Source: Parvularcula sp. (GTDB lineage: Bacteria; Pseudomonadota; Alphaproteobacteria; Caulobacterales; Parvularculaceae). Taken from it: a DNA stretch of 5,078 bases. The position numbers were made by a program, and so were the translations under genes. Below, piece by piece: positions 5,004-5,078 of the stretch (positions are counted from its first letter, which is position 1; the number at the start of each line of letters is the position of its first letter). Under the pieces are notes generated by a model that ran no database searches, was not told the origin of the DNA, and worked only from the letters and a program-made list of their open reading frames with translations. The stretch spans positions 1 through 5,078 of the forward strand of contig DNZB01000150.1 of NCBI GenBank assembly GCA_003506635.1, read 5' to 3'.

Positions 5004-5019
5004 GGCGCCTTTTGGCGCC
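5004..5019 (+). terminator. Hairpin after the membrane-protein gene, candidate terminator
   Basis: Two bases after the TAA the sequence is GGCGCC-TTTT-GGCGCC, a perfect six-pair G/C stem with a four-base loop. The typical U-run does not follow directly (the next bases are GTGCGCTGCGCGAATTTTC), so its efficiency as an intrinsic terminator is uncertain, but position and symmetry favour a 3'-end role. Confidence 0.5.
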
Positions 5020-5078
5020 GTGCGCTGCGCGAATTTTCGGCCCTTTATGCGGGGTACAGCCGCAAAATACGGACTATC

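Noticed and set aside
5048..5064. Inverted repeat TGCGG-N7-CCGCA near the window end
   Set aside because: A five-pair stem without a U-run or neighbouring gene in view is not enough to call a terminator or operator.
5020..5078. Possible RNA gene in the last 59 bases
   Set aside because: No tRNA arms or T-loop consensus and no recognisable promoter pair are visible.

Overview
The window looks like chromosomal DNA of a GC-rich alphaproteobacterium, most likely of the order Hyphomicrobiales (Rhizobiales). This rests on the alphaproteobacterial-type heat-shock sigma factor RpoH, the rluD-rpoH gene pair typical of that group, and the codon use. A family such as Beijerinckiaceae or Methylocystaceae is only a guess. 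There is no sign of a mobile element, CRISPR array, tRNA or rRNA.

Left part, plus strand (1-823): a tight run of three reading frames joined by two ATGA stop/start overlaps. They are the C-terminal end of a MAPEG-family membrane protein (cut by the window edge), a small membrane-anchored protein whose frame continues past an amber codon into a ribosomal-protein-L7/L12-C-terminal-like segment, and a histidine-free Cupin_3 protein. The amber codon (351-353) is the oddest feature here: it separates a membrane anchor from its likely cytoplasmic domain while both halves remain in one frame. From 824 to 1136 there is only a possible 60-residue gene with a good ribosome binding site.

Middle, minus strand (1137-4294): in transcription order rluD (23S rRNA pseudouridine synthase), a 216-base AT-richer gap with possible regulatory elements, rpoH (sigma-32), a 161-base gap, and an isocitrate lyase/PEP mutase-superfamily enzyme starting at GTG behind a strong AGGAGG. 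rluD and rpoH are conserved housekeeping genes; the third may be transcribed separately.

Right part, plus strand (4330-5001): an unrecognised single-pass membrane protein with Pro/Ala-rich linkers, divergent from rluD across only 35 bases and followed by a GGCGCC-TTTT-GGCGCC hairpin. The last 59 bases hold no gene I can see.

No defence system or other multi-gene novel system is evident. The most worthwhile leads are the amber-split anchor/L12-like protein and its coupling to MAPEG and cupin genes.
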